From DATKDU01 sp035512595 (GTDB taxonomy: Bacteria; Planctomycetota; Planctomycetia; Pirellulales; Pirellulaceae), in contig DATKDU010000524.1 of assembly GCA_035512595.1 (NCBI GenBank), positions 1 through 12,554 on the forward strand: a stretch of DNA of 12,554 bases, written 5' to 3'. How positions within the stretch are numbered: the first letter of the stretch is position 1; the number at the start of each line of letters is the position of its first letter. The notes under the pieces are model-generated. The model did not search any database, had not been told where the DNA came from, and worked only from the letters and a program-made list of their open reading frames with translations. Positions 1 through 6,757 of the stretch are shown here, piece by piece. A program made the translations under genes and the position numbers.

Positions 1-695
1 AGGAAGGCCAAAAGGGCCGGGGCGGCGGCCGCGGCGGCATTGGGTTCGGCGCTGGCATCACCAACGTGTTCACTGTGGCCGGCAACGAGGCCGTGCAGAA
101 GGAGATCGGGGCGGACGAGGCGACGGTCGGCAAGATCCGGACGCTCAACGGGGAACTGCGCGAAGCACTGCAAAGCGAAGCCCAAGTGAATTTCCAGGAG
201 TTGCGGAACCTGTCCGACGACGAGCGGCGGACCAAGATGCGTGAGTTTGGGGAGAAGCGAGCCGCCGTCGTGGGCCGGTTCGAGCCGAAGCTCAAGGAGG
301 CCCTCTCTGCCGATCAGTACAAGCGCGTCCGCGAGATCTACGTTCAGGCGCTCGGCGTATCCGCTCTGACGAACCGCGAACTAGCCAAGGAACTGGAGGT
401 TAGCGACGAACAGGCCAGGAAGATTTCCGAGATTCAGACTGAGTTCGGCCAGAAACGTCGCGATCTGGGCCGCGACGCGGCTGCCGACGCCCGTCAGAAG
501 CTGAGCGAAGAAGAATTGAAAGCCGCCACCGCCGTCCTCACCAAGGAACAGCAGGACAAGTTCACCGCACTGAGGGGGAAGGAATTCGACACGTCCGTGC
601 TTCGCCAAGGACGCGGCGGCGATCGCCCCGGCGGCGGTGATCGGCCCGCGGGCGGCACTCGCCCCAACCGCACGAAGCGTCCCGCCACGGAGTAA
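1..695 (+). CDS. LTxxQ-motif (Spy/CpxP-like) helical protein, 5' partial
   Basis: The reading frame is open from the left edge (codons begin at base 3) and ends with TAA at 693-695, so the true start and any signal peptide lie outside the window. The visible N-terminal stretch is Gly/Arg-rich, with runs such as GRGGGRGG. The body is highly charged and almost all helical. It carries two LTxxQ-type motifs, LSADQ (about 303-317) and LTKEQ (about 537-551), which are the signature of the Spy/CpxP periplasmic chaperone and stress-sensor fold. The last 30 residues are again Gly/Arg/Pro-rich (QGRGGDRPGGGDRPAGG). The family link rests on motif and helix character only, and planctomycetes have many such uncharacterised proteins. 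A chaperone role is inference. A palindrome and a hairpin terminator follow, so it appears to end its own transcription unit. A GTG at 66 is an internal possible start but there is no reason to prefer it. Confidence 0.75.
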   Translation, partial: EGQKGRGGGRGGIGFGAGITNVFTVAGNEAVQKEIGADEATVGKIRTLNGELREALQSEAQVNFQELRNLSDDERRTKMREFGEKRAAVVGRFEPKLKEALSADQYKRVREIYVQALGVSALTNRELAKELEVSDEQARKISEIQTEFGQKRRDLGRDAAADARQKLSEEELKAATAVLTKEQQDKFTALRGKEFDTSVLRQGRGGDRPGGGDRPAGGTRPNRTKRPATE

Positions 696-701
696 GCCAG
701 C

Positions 702-715
702 GCGGCATATGCCGC
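702..715. repeat. 14-bp perfect palindrome
   Basis: GCGGCATATGCCGC is exactly self-complementary and sits 7 bp after the stop codon of the LTxxQ gene. It could be a small cruciform or RNA stem upstream of the terminator at 733-765, or a protein-binding site. No function can be assigned. Confidence 0.5.
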
Positions 716-732
716 CACTTGTAAGACAGTTG

Positions 733-765
733 AGGCCGCCGGGGATTGTCCCGGCGGCCTTCCTT
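733..765 (+). terminator. Rho-independent-type terminator after the LTxxQ gene
   Basis: An 11-bp perfect stem (733-743 with 750-760, core GGCCGCCGGG/CCCGGCGGCC) encloses a 6-base GATTGT loop. It is followed by a short, weak T-rich stretch (TCCTT). Its place between the LTxxQ stop codon and the beta-propeller start suggests that the two genes are transcribed separately. It also argues against any start of the downstream gene before 765. Confidence 0.65.
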
Positions 766-793
766 ATCGCCCGCCCCATTCAGGGAGACTCCC

Positions 794-2116
794 ATGCGCT
801 TCTTCGCACTTCTGGCATCGTTCAGCCTGGTCTTGACCACATCGGCCGCACTGGCCGGCGACTGGGTCGGCTTTCGCGGCCTCTCCGCCGGCGGGGCGAG
901 CGACGACAAGGGACTGCCGACGACCTGGAGCGCGACGGAAAACGTCGTGTGGAAGACGGAACTTCCCGGCCCCGGCGCATCGAGCCCGATCGTGACTGGG
1001 GACAAGGTACTGGTGACGTGTTATCGCATCAGCGACGACCGTCTCGAGCGGACGCTGGTTTGCGCCGATCGAAACAGTGGCAAGATCCTTTGGAGCAAGA
1101 CGGTTCCCGGCGCCAGCAACGAAGACCCTCCGCGGGGGCAGATCATGTCCCACGGTTATGCATCGAGCACGCCGGTTACCGACGGCGAATATGTGTATGT
1201 CCAGTTCGGCAAGGCGGGCGTACTGGCCTTTGACATGCAGGGAAATCAACTGTGGCAAGCTGATATCGGCAGCGGATCGGCCCAAATGGGTTGGGGCTCG
1301 GCTGCGAGCCCGGTGATCTACAAAAACCTGGTCATCGTGAATGCCGGCGCTGAATCGGATTCAGTCATCGCGCTTGACCGGTCTACGGGGAAGGAAGTGT
1401 GGAAGGCGCCGTCGGACGGTCTCAACGGCTGCTGGGCAACGCCGATCCTCGTGGACATCGGCAACGGGAACTACGATCTGGTCCTGAACGCGCCCTACGA
1501 GATTTGGGGCTTCAATCCGGACACGGGAAAGGTGCGCTGGTGGTGCGAAGGCATAATCGGCATTACTGTTTGCCCGACGATTGTCGCGAAGGATGGCATT
1601 GTCTACGCCATCGGCGGTGGCGGCGGACCGTCGCGTCCGGCAGCAATTGCGGTCAAAGCCGGCGGCAAAGAGGACGTCAACCAGTCCCACGTGGTTTGGC
1701 GCAACGAGCGCGTCGGTTCCTACGTCACCAGTCCGGTCATCGTCGGCGACCACTTGTACTGGATCAATAATCAGAACCAGGCCATGTGCCTCAAGCTGGC
1801 CGACGGTGAAGTGGTCTATCAAGAACGACTGTCCGGTGGAACCGGCGGCGGGCGACCCCAAGGCGGCGGCTTTGGGGGCGGTCGAGGCGGCGGCGGCAGC
1901 CAGCCGTACGCATCCGTCGTCGCTGCCGACGGCAAAATCTTCGCCTTCATGCGGCAGAGCGAGGCGCTCGTTTTGGCAGCCGAGCCGACGTTCAAGATCC
2001 TGGCCAGGAACAAGCTCGACGACGACGCCGGCATCTTCAACGCCACGCCGGCCATCCACAACGGCCAGCTCCTCGTCCGCTCGGACAAGTACCTCTACTG
2101 CCTGGGGACCAAATAA
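794..2116 (+). CDS. Secreted PQQ-like beta-propeller repeat protein
   Basis: A 440-aa protein. The ATG at 794 is chosen because a GGGAG ribosome site sits at 783-787 and a signal peptide follows at once (residues 1-21, hydrophobic core, ALA/G cleavage region). The upstream in-frame ATG at 746 falls inside the terminator loop. The mature protein opens with DWVGFRG, as in many planctomycete PQQ-like proteins (related to WRG repeats). It then shows repeated blades with the pattern 'SPIV..D.V.V...., ..L.A.D..TGK.LW' near residues 63-100, 125-155, 171-203, 214-250 and 312-340. These are PQQ_2/PQQ-like repeats of the type seen in BamB and quinoprotein dehydrogenases, but no dehydrogenase catalytic set was recognised, so a binding or scaffold role is more likely than catalysis. 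Residues about 348-369 form a very Gly-rich insertion. It lies convergent to the next gene with only 15 bp between the stop codons. Confidence 0.88.
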   Translation: MRFFALLASFSLVLTTSAALAGDWVGFRGLSAGGASDDKGLPTTWSATENVVWKTELPGPGASSPIVTGDKVLVTCYRISDDRLERTLVCADRNSGKILWSKTVPGASNEDPPRGQIMSHGYASSTPVTDGEYVYVQFGKAGVLAFDMQGNQLWQADIGSGSAQMGWGSAASPVIYKNLVIVNAGAESDSVIALDRSTGKEVWKAPSDGLNGCWATPILVDIGNGNYDLVLNAPYEIWGFNPDTGKVRWWCEGIIGITVCPTIVAKDGIVYAIGGGGGPSRPAAIAVKAGGKEDVNQSHVVWRNERVGSYVTSPVIVGDHLYWINNQNQAMCLKLADGEVVYQERLSGGTGGGRPQGGGFGGGRGGGGSQPYASVVAADGKIFAFMRQSEALVLAAEPTFKILARNKLDDDAGIFNATPAIHNGQLLVRSDKYLYCLGTK

Positions 2117-2131
2117 TCGTGGCCCGCTTGG

Positions 2132-3289
2132 TCATCGCTTAGACACGCCTCGCTTCCGCCGCCGCTGCCACCAGTGCGCTAGCACACCACCGACAATGAG
2201 CCCACCGATCGGGCCGGAAAAGAATAGAGGCACAATCACGAATACCGGCGCATTGTCGGCAATTGTAATCAGCGCCGCGATGGCTCCAAAGCTAAGCATG
2301 CCGCCCAAGAAAAAGCCGGCAAACGCCCCAATCGAAGTAGCAAACACGCCGGCAAATGCCTGCGATGGGTCCAGCTTCAGTTCACCCGGGACAATGCCGC
2401 CGGCAGTGGGTAGGGTGCTGGCCCCCACGAGGGCGGACTGCACCTCGTGGGCCTCGCGCAGCAAGTCCAACCGTTTCTCCGCGCTAGCGACGCGACCGGT
2501 GCGCCACAGCGCCAGATGTCGCCCGTCCGATTCGACCGACCAGCCCGGACTGGCCGCAAAGAATTTCAGCAGCTCCAGCCGAAACAAGTTGCGGATCGGA
2601 GCATCGAATTTCGCCAGCATGGCGGCCGCATTGCCGCTCTGGTCCTGACGCTGCTGGAGGACGGCATTCAGCGGCGGGGAAAGAAAATAGGCCGAGCGAA
2701 AAGCCTCGATGGATTGGCGGTCCGCTGGCGACGTCAGGTCTCCCGGTTCGAACGTGAGTCCTTCCAGTCCGGCCATCTGGTAGACGACCCGGTGCGTCAT
2801 GGTCCTGGGCGAAAGCTCGAAGGCGGGCAGCGACTGCGCTGCATCAGGGAACAGCACGACGGTCTGGCGATAGCGCGAGTCCGATTCGCTGCCGCGCTGG
2901 ACGAATTCGTAATCCAGCAGCTCGACCTCGATGCCGTCGGCTGAGGATCGCATGAGGTTGGTGGCTTCGCCGAAACGATCCGCGGCGAAGAGGTTCAGGC
3001 CCAGGTAGGGGGTCAACTGGTCGCGGGAGGACTGCTCCTCGTAGCGAAAGTTCCAGTCCTTGGCGAGTGCCGCCATCTGTCCTGTGTGGCGAATTCTCCG
3101 CACGGCCAGCACCGCGCCGACGATCAGGCCAATACCTGCCCCGATCGCCGCGCAGGCGTAGATGCTGGAAATGGGCCACGGCATCTGCTGGAGAAAGCCC
3201 CCCATGCCGCTGAGAAACCACCACAGCATGGCTGCGATGCCCGCGCCCTGCAGGGGGCAAACGACAATGTATAAGATTTCCTTGCGCAT
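2132..3289 (-). CDS. Four-TM membrane protein of unknown function
   Basis: A 385-aa protein ending in TGA. Two hydrophobic helices near the N-terminus (about 7-28 and 44-63) and two at the C-terminus (about 312-342 and 348-372, Gly/Phe-rich) flank a soluble middle domain of about 240 residues. That domain contains the pattern 'FELSPRTMTHR....GLEGLTF' (157-180), a 'LLKFFAASPGWSVES.G..L..WR.GRV' block (240-267) and an 'LLREA' stretch. I recall this arrangement (R-x-F-E-L-x-P near the centre, then LxxFF..PGWxxE and a closing LLxEA helix) from unnamed bacterial membrane proteins, but I cannot name a family or a function. The C-terminus is strongly basic (HWWQRRRKRGVSKR) and probably cytoplasmic. 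No strong Shine-Dalgarno precedes the ATG. The gene is co-directional with the DUF1501 gene upstream, but a hairpin and 113 bp separate them. Confidence 0.75.
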   Translation of the reverse strand: MRKEILYIVVCPLQGAGIAAMLWWFLSGMGGFLQQMPWPISSIYACAAIGAGIGLIVGAVLAVRRIRHTGQMAALAKDWNFRYEEQSSRDQLTPYLGLNLFAADRFGEATNLMRSSADGIEVELLDYEFVQRGSESDSRYRQTVVLFPDAAQSLPAFELSPRTMTHRVVYQMAGLEGLTFEPGDLTSPADRQSIEAFRSAYFLSPPLNAVLQQRQDQSGNAAAMLAKFDAPIRNLFRLELLKFFAASPGWSVESDGRHLALWRTGRVASAEKRLDLLREAHEVQSALVGASTLPTAGGIVPGELKLDPSQAFAGVFATSIGAFAGFFLGGMLSFGAIAALITIADNAPVFVIVPLFFSGPIGGLIVGGVLAHWWQRRRKRGVSKR

Positions 3290-3378
3290 GGATTTCGCTG
3301 CCGATCAGCGAATGGTACCACGGCCGCGACAACCCCGGCAAAGGGCCAGGGCAGGTTGAAAACCCGCCCCAACATCAA

Positions 3379-3397
3379 GGCAGGCGAGACGCCTGCC
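3379..3397 (-). terminator. Palindromic hairpin after the DUF1501 gene
   Basis: GGCAGGCG-AGA-CGCCTGCC is a perfect 8-bp stem with a 3-base loop, 5 bp beyond the TAA of the DUF1501 gene. It can serve as a transcription terminator for that gene, although no strong T-run follows on the minus strand. The same phrase is also one I recall as recurring between genes in planctomycetes, so it may be a dispersed palindromic element that doubles as a terminator. Confidence 0.5.
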
Positions 3398-3402
3398 CCA
3401 CG

Positions 3403-4788
3403 TTAGAACAGCTCTTCGATCACTGCGCCGTGGTCGATCGCCGGCACGGGGCGGCCGGCGTGATCGAGGAAGCTCGCTTCTGGATTGACTCCCAGGACGC
3501 GGTAGAGCGAGTGATGGATGTCCCCCGGGCGCAGCGGATGGTCCTGCGGCGCTTCGCCCAGGCGGTTGGTCGAGCCGATGATTCGGCCCCCTTGAATGCC
3601 GCCGCCGCCGAGGAGACAGAACATGCTATTGCCCCAGTGGTCGCGGCCGGGCGTTCCCATGCTCATCGGCGGGCCGCCATTGCCGCCGTCGTTCATCCGC
3701 GGCGTGCGGCTGAACTCGCCGCACAGCACGACGCACACCTTGTCGTACAGCCCGCGCTGCGTCAGGTCGGTGAACAGGCCGTAGACGAGCTGGTCAATCT
3801 GCGGCAGGTAGCGCTCCATGCCGGCCTTCAGATCCCAGTGATGATCCCAGCCGCCGAAGTGGCAGGTGACGAACGTGGAGCCCGCTTCGACCAGCCGCCG
3901 GGCCAAGAGCGTGCTCTGCCCCCACTGAGTGCGGCCGTACATGTCACGGATCTTCGGATCTTCCTTGGAGATGTCGAACGCCTCGCGGGCCTTCTCGCCG
4001 ACGACCATCTCGTAAGCCTGCCGCTCGAATTTGTTCATCGCCTCGAGCGTGCCGCGGCAATCGACGTCCTGCCGCAACCGGTCCATCTGCGACAGCAAGT
4101 TGCGGCGGTTTTCCAGCCGATCGACGGTCAGCGAGTTGAACAGGTTGACGTTGTTGACCTTGAAGTTGTCGCTATTCGGGTCCCCTTCGGTCTCGAACGG
4201 GTTGTACTGGACCCCCAGATAATTGCCGCCGAAGTAGCCGGGCCGCAGGCCAATGCTCATCGCGTATGGCACGCCGATGTTGGCCGGAATGCCGCTCTGC
4301 CGCGAGCCGGTCATCTTGGTGGCGATCGAGCCGAAGAACGGATATTTGCCCGCGTTGTTCACGCCGCTGACGCCGGCGCCGCGGCCGGTCAGCATCCAGT
4401 GGCCGCCCGTGAAGTGGTCCCCCGTGTCGTGGTGCAGCGAGCGGACGATCGAGAACTTGTCGGCAATCTTGGCCTGGAGCGGGAACAGCTCGGTGACCTC
4501 GATGCCGGGGACGTTGGTCTTGATGGGCTGCCAAATGCCCCGGTATTCGGCCGGGGCATCGGGCTTCATGTCGTACATGTCCATGTGGCCGGGTCCGCCG
4601 TCGAGCCACAGGAGGATGACGGAGGTGTCCTTGGCGGAGATGCCGGCGGCGGCCGATTCTTCCTTGGCCTGGAGAATACGCGGCAAACCAGCGGCGGCCA
4701 TGCCAGCGACGCCGATCTGGAGGAAGCTGCGGCGCGAGAAACCGTCGCAGTACTTTTGAGGGGCAGGCCCCGCGTCAATGCGGAACAT
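3403..4788 (-). CDS. DUF1501 domain protein, Tat-exported
   Basis: A 461-aa protein with full DUF1501 length. The start is supported by GGGAG (complement of 4795-4799) 6 nt upstream. Residues 18-26 read SRRSFLQIG, a twin-arginine (Tat) signal with a hydrophobic stretch after it, so export in folded form is expected. The domain shows family motifs in order: WLDGGPGHMDMYD (61-73), LHHDTGDHFTGGHW, FGGWDHHWD, CGEFSRTPRMN and GRDHWGN. These match the alkaline phosphatase/sulfatase-like fold, with Asp/His residues placed to bind metal. Substrates are unknown for the family. In planctomycetes DUF1501 genes usually follow a DUF1549/DUF1553 cytochrome-linked gene. Here none is adjacent, and the gene has its own promoter at 4952-4981 with an untranslated leader of roughly 155 nt. 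The long open frame on the opposite strand is a coding shadow. Confidence 0.93.
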   Translation of the reverse strand: MFRIDAGPAPQKYCDGFSRRSFLQIGVAGMAAAGLPRILQAKEESAAAGISAKDTSVILLWLDGGPGHMDMYDMKPDAPAEYRGIWQPIKTNVPGIEVTELFPLQAKIADKFSIVRSLHHDTGDHFTGGHWMLTGRGAGVSGVNNAGKYPFFGSIATKMTGSRQSGIPANIGVPYAMSIGLRPGYFGGNYLGVQYNPFETEGDPNSDNFKVNNVNLFNSLTVDRLENRRNLLSQMDRLRQDVDCRGTLEAMNKFERQAYEMVVGEKAREAFDISKEDPKIRDMYGRTQWGQSTLLARRLVEAGSTFVTCHFGGWDHHWDLKAGMERYLPQIDQLVYGLFTDLTQRGLYDKVCVVLCGEFSRTPRMNDGGNGGPPMSMGTPGRDHWGNSMFCLLGGGGIQGGRIIGSTNRLGEAPQDHPLRPGDIHHSLYRVLGVNPEASFLDHAGRPVPAIDHGAVIEELF

Positions 4789-4951
4789 GGAACGCTCCCA
4801 TCATGGGTGGAGGGGAAGGCTGGATCTTCCAGCGGTGAAGGCGGGGTTGTCGGTCTTGGTGTTTCTCTGGGGGTAAATGGTGCAACTGCGTGGAGGGACC
4901 AGCACTCCTTGCCGGCGGCAGTCAGCGATCCATCCACCTAAGTTGATCGGA

Positions 4952-4981
4952 ATTGTAAACCACTCGTATGGATCAAGTCAA
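4952..4981 (-). promoter_or_regulatory. Sigma70-type promoter for the DUF1501 gene
   Basis: On the minus strand TTGACT (4976-4981) and TACAAT (4952-4957) are separated by 18 bp. Each hexamer matches the sigma70 consensus at 5 of 6 positions. Transcription would begin near 4945, about 155 nt before the DUF1501 start codon. That leader is long enough to allow post-transcriptional control, although I saw no riboswitch-like fold in it. Confidence 0.6.
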
Positions 4982-4992
4982 CGAAAATGTAG

Positions 4993-5006
4993 CACTGCTA
5001 GCAGTG
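4993..5006. promoter_or_regulatory. 14-bp perfect palindrome between divergent promoters, operator candidate
   Basis: CACTGCTAGCAGTG is exactly self-complementary. It lies 11 bp upstream of the -35 box of the DUF1501 promoter and about 50 bp upstream of the -35 box of the outer-membrane protein promoter. That is where a dimeric regulator could act on both genes. The operator role is inferred from symmetry and position only. Confidence 0.4.
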
Positions 5007-5056
5007 TGATTGGCGACTTTTCGGGTTTTGCGGGGGGTGCGGAGGGGCGGAATCAA

Positions 5057-5085
5057 TTGACGGCTGAAGTCCTCGCCGCCATAAT
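5057..5085 (+). promoter_or_regulatory. Sigma70-type promoter for the outer-membrane protein gene
   Basis: TTGACG (5057-5062) and CATAAT (5080-5085) have the ideal 17-bp spacing, each with 5 of 6 consensus matches. Transcription would begin near 5092, giving a leader of about 29 nt before the ATG at 5121. Confidence 0.6.
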
Positions 5086-5120
5086 CCGGCCCCCTTCCAT
5101 CCGGGCGGGCTGGCTTTTCC

Positions 5121-6182
5121 ATGCGTTTTATCGTGCGCGCATCCCGGTGGCTACTTGTGGTCGCGGCATTGGCCTGCGGCTCGACGATGACCTGCGCGCA
5201 GGAAAAGCTGCCGGCCAATCCGCTACGCTCTTACGCAATCGAGCCAGCCGAGATTTTTGATCCGCAGGTCCAGGCGGCACTGGCGATCCAGGAATTGCCG
5301 TCGCCGGAGGAGACCATCGGCGTCGCCTGGGACGAGGAGATCACCAGCGGCCAGCCACCAGGACTGTTGTCCGTGGATCCCATGGCGAGCGCGCCGCCAG
5401 GCCCAGCGCTAACGACCGTTCCGCCGGCTGCCATGCCGCGGATTGGATTCGGGCCGGTGCAGGGGGGACCGGGCATTGACGAGTGGCCCGCGATCGAGGA
5501 AGGGCCGCCGCCGGGCATGCACTATTCGCACGACGGTTTGGCGACGTGGCGTCGCTGGCAGCGGCCGTGGCTTTCGCACAGCGACCCGAACGATCCGCAT
5601 CGGCACGTCGGCCTGGGACAGCCGCTGGAAGGGACGAGCTGGCGCAACCGGCCCTGGTTTGCCGGCGCGTTCTTCGGCGGAGCGTTCCACGGCGACCTGA
5701 CGGGCAACGTGCGGCAGAACAACGGCTCGCTGATGGGGCTGCGACTGGGCTGGGATCTCGACCATTACTATGGCATCGAAGCGCGATACGCGTTTTCCAA
5801 TCCGCAGATCATGGACGGAGCTGGCAATTCGCTGGGCGATTCGCACGACTACCTGATGGACGTGTCGGCGCTCTATTACCCGCTGGGGGACGCTCGCTGG
5901 CGGCCATACTTGGGCCTGGGCGTCGGCATGGCGACCTACCGCTTCCGCGACGAAAACGATGAGCGGATACACGACTCGGCCGTGAGCGTGCCGATCAGCG
6001 TCGGCATCAAGTACTTCTACTCGCCGCACTTCACGCTGCGGCTGGATGCGGTGGACAACATCACGTTCGGCTCGGACAACCTCGACGCGATGAACCATTT
6101 CTTTCTGCTGGGCAGCGTCGAGTATCGCTTCGGCGGCCGGCGGCCGAGCTACTTTCCGTGGCACGGCGGCACGGCTTGGTAA
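5121..6182 (+). CDS. Outer-membrane beta-barrel protein
   Basis: A 353-aa protein. Residues 1-26 form a signal peptide (basic start, hydrophobic LLVVAALACG, cleavage near TCA/QE). Residues about 30-170 are Pro/Gly-rich and look like a flexible periplasmic or surface spacer. From about residue 178 the sequence alternates aromatic and small residues in strands: WFAGAFFGGAFHG, MGLRLGWDLDHYYGIEARYAF, YLMDVSALYYPLG, PYLGLGVGMATYRF, VPISVGIKYFYS, HFTLRLDAVDN, FFLLGSVEYRFGG. This is the pattern of a small eight-stranded OmpA/OmpW-like barrel with a near-terminal aromatic. Ligand and function are unknown. It has its own promoter and is transcribed away from the DUF1501 gene. No good Shine-Dalgarno precedes the ATG, but the signal peptide fixes the start. 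Confidence 0.82.
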   Translation: MRFIVRASRWLLVVAALACGSTMTCAQEKLPANPLRSYAIEPAEIFDPQVQAALAIQELPSPEETIGVAWDEEITSGQPPGLLSVDPMASAPPGPALTTVPPAAMPRIGFGPVQGGPGIDEWPAIEEGPPPGMHYSHDGLATWRRWQRPWLSHSDPNDPHRHVGLGQPLEGTSWRNRPWFAGAFFGGAFHGDLTGNVRQNNGSLMGLRLGWDLDHYYGIEARYAFSNPQIMDGAGNSLGDSHDYLMDVSALYYPLGDARWRPYLGLGVGMATYRFRDENDERIHDSAVSVPISVGIKYFYSPHFTLRLDAVDNITFGSDNLDAMNHFFLLGSVEYRFGGRRPSYFPWHGGTAW

Positions 6183-6185
6183 TTC

Positions 6186-6264
6186 AGTAGGTCCCGCTTG
6201 CCGAGCGGGACCTGGGATCGGCGCATGGGGCCTCGCGAGGTACCGTACGGCAGAGAGGACCTAC
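6186..6264. repeat. Nested palindromic intergenic element
   Basis: A compact stack of symmetric sequences follows the outer-membrane protein gene. It contains a 10-bp perfect stem AGGTCCCGCT (6189-6198) with AGCGGGACCT (6204-6213), then the palindromes CCTCGCGAGG (6231-6240), GGTACC (6239-6244) and CCGTACGG (6243-6250). AGTAGGTCC (6186-6194) and its exact complement GGACCTACT (6256-6264) enclose the whole. The first hairpin may end transcription of the upstream gene. The overall design looks like a dispersed palindromic (REP-like) unit. Confidence 0.55.
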
Positions 6265-6310
6265 TTGAGCGGCCATTTCGCTTTCGGCTGCCTCTGGCTA
6301 CGATGGAGCC

Positions 6311-6757
6311 ATGAGCCGCAGTGCCCCCGCCATGTCTGTCGAATCCGCCCGCGAGGCGCTGCGCGCGGCCGGCCTGCGAAGCACCACGTCGCGCGTCGCC
6401 GTGCTGCAGCATTTGGCCACCGCCAGCAAGCCGCTCAGCCATGCCGACGTGGCCGACGTCCTGGTGCCGACGGGGTACGACAAGTCCACGCTCTACCGCT
6501 GCCTGGTGGAGTTGGCCGATGCGGGCCTCTTGTCGCGGCTCGATGCGGGCGATCATTCCTGGCGGTTCGAGCTCCGCCGCGGCGAGGAGCACGAAGGGGG
6601 CGAGCACCCGCACTTCGTCTGCACCGACTGCGGCAAAGTCTCGTGCCTGCCCGACGTGGAGGTGAAAATCACCTCCCCGCGGCAGTCCAAGGGGCCAAAA
6701 CTGGGCGAGGTGTCGGAGATTTTCCTGAAGGGGAAGTGCCCGGAGTGTGCGGACTGA
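6311..6757 (+). CDS. Fur-family transcriptional regulator
   Basis: A 148-aa protein of normal Fur length. The N-terminal winged helix covers about residues 10-85, including GLRSTTSRVAVLQHL and the recognition-helix region 'GYDKSTLYRCLVELADAGLL'. The dimerisation domain carries HPHFVCTDCGK (His99, His101, Cys104, Cys107) and ends in KCPECAD (Cys143, Cys146). The two CxxC pairs are the structural zinc site of Fur, PerR and Zur proteins. The linker between them is short and the regulatory metal ligands are reduced, so I cannot say which metal or signal it senses. The start used is ATG 6311, and ATG 6332 is a possible alternative. The stop (6755-6757) directly touches the complement of the stop of the downstream convergent gene. 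Confidence 0.9.
   Translation: MSRSAPAMSVESAREALRAAGLRSTTSRVAVLQHLATASKPLSHADVADVLVPTGYDKSTLYRCLVELADAGLLSRLDAGDHSWRFELRRGEEHEGGEHPHFVCTDCGKVSCLPDVEVKITSPRQSKGPKLGEVSEIFLKGKCPECAD

Larger units (their letters stand above)
4789..5120. other. Divergent intergenic control region
   Basis: These 332 bp separate the DUF1501 gene (-) and the outer-membrane protein gene (+). They hold one promoter for each direction and a perfect palindrome between the promoters, listed separately. The stretch 4940-5010 is clearly more AT-rich than the surrounding coding DNA. No small gene with a convincing start was found in it. Confidence 0.6.

Noticed and set aside
746..793. Earlier start for the beta-propeller protein
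   Set aside because: The codon lies in the terminator loop, and the signal peptide and ribosome site agree with 794.
2447..2944. Plus-strand frame opposite the four-TM protein
   Set aside because: It has no ribosome site or domain and overlaps a protein with clear membrane topology.
3430..4941. Long plus-strand open frame (503 codons) opposite the DUF1501 gene
   Set aside because: It is antisense to a gene with clear family motifs. Its translation is low-complexity Val/Ala/Arg/His-rich, as expected from the complementary frame of GC-rich codons.
6265..6304. Promoter for the Fur-family gene (TTGAGC ... TACGAT)
   Set aside because: The spacing of about 28 bp is far from 17, and no better -35 box is present.
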